Positions 63,953 to 64,000 of a stretch of DNA of 64,000 nucleotides are shown here, piece by piece. Source of the DNA: Lysinibacillus sphaericus (GTDB lineage Bacteria > Bacillota > Bacilli > Bacillales_A > Planococcaceae). Where the stretch lies: positions 372,001 through 436,000 of the forward strand of contig NZ_CP015224.1 of the NCBI RefSeq assembly GCF_001629735.1, given 5' to 3'. The translations under genes were made by a program, and so were the position numbers. Under the pieces are notes generated by a model. That model worked only from the letters and a program-made list of their open reading frames with translations. It did not search any database and was not told the DNA's origin. Numbering within the stretch: the first letter of the stretch is position 1; each line of letters starts with the position of its first letter.

Positions 63953-64000
63953 ATGATGAAATGGTTAAAGAAAAATACACATATCACTATATTATTAGGT
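63953..64000 (+). CDS. yneA-like SOS cell-division suppressor, N-terminal fragment
   Basis: Only 16 codons are in the window: two Met codons, then KWLKKNTHITILLG, a basic start leading into a hydrophobic segment. In bacilli the gene divergent from lexA is yneA, a membrane-anchored LysM protein that blocks division during SOS. The SOS-type promoter supports this, but the identity rests on position alone. ATG 63953 or 63956 follows AGAGG. Confidence 0.6.
   Translation, partial: MMKWLKKNTHITILLG

Overview
This window looks like a chromosomal segment of a spore-forming, low-GC Bacillota of the Lysinibacillus type (Planococcaceae/Bacillaceae). Four things point that way. The backbone order ymfI-ymfJ-ymfK-rodZ-pgsA-cinA-recA-rny-ymdB-spoVS-miaB-ricA-cotE-mutS-mutL-miaA-hfq-ynbB-glnR-glnA-lexA matches the Bacillus subtilis order. 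Sporulation genes are present (spoVS, cotE, a cotD-like gene). Base composition is AT-rich. There is also an ATP-grasp enzyme closely resembling the Enterococcus D-aspartate ligase, which fits the Lys-D-Asp cell-wall type of Lysinibacillus. No rRNA, tRNA, IS element, prophage or CRISPR array was seen.

Layout. 1-7646 is the housekeeping block from the ymfI end to rny. 7784-16021 is an exopolysaccharide/capsule island between rny and ymdB. It holds a CapC-type tyrosine phosphatase, a Wzy-like polymerase, a CapA/CapB (BY-kinase) pair, three glycosyltransferases and a Wzx flippase. It has no priming glycosyltransferase, and the second glycosyltransferase has no usable ATG/GTG/TTG at its family N-terminus. 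16152-20258 holds ymdB, spoVS and a two-subunit 2-oxoacid:ferredoxin oxidoreductase. 21084-27483 is a tightly coupled operon with an ABC importer, a cytoplasmic alkaline-phosphatase-superfamily enzyme, a DeoR-type regulator and a PHP-domain phosphoesterase. It probably takes up and processes a phosphorylated organic compound. 27537-28865 is the D-Asp ligase candidate.

29044-42102 resumes the backbone (miaB, ricA, cotE, mutS, mutL). A glycerol module (glpK, glpD, monoacylglycerol-lipase-like hydrolase) lies between mutL and miaA, followed by hfq and a rhodanese. 42152-45748 is accessory: a DMT exporter behind a leader peptide and hairpin, and cobT behind a cobalamin riboswitch. 46093-49267 is ynbB-glnR-glnA with a GlnR operator. 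49359-54960 has a cotD-like coat gene and a Fur-type siderophore-iron uptake operon ending in an FhuF-like reductase. 55355-63068 is a mixed run of membrane and metabolic genes: a YjiH transporter, a CPBP protease, an acyltransferase, a lone phage-type holin, a DUF2339 protein, a prepilin peptidase and a class-I amidotransferase. 63172-64000 is lexA, divergent from a yneA-like gene with several LexA-like boxes.

The most interesting items are: a cotE that seems to start with CTG and carries an 18-serine tract; the exopolysaccharide glycosyltransferase with a defective start next to an A9 run; a 13-codon leader peptide plus switchable hairpin before the DMT transporter; a second leader-peptide arrangement before the YjiH transporter; the uncharacterised importer/phosphoesterase operon; and a structured leader upstream of rny. 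All functional statements come from reading the sequence and recalling protein families; no database search was run.
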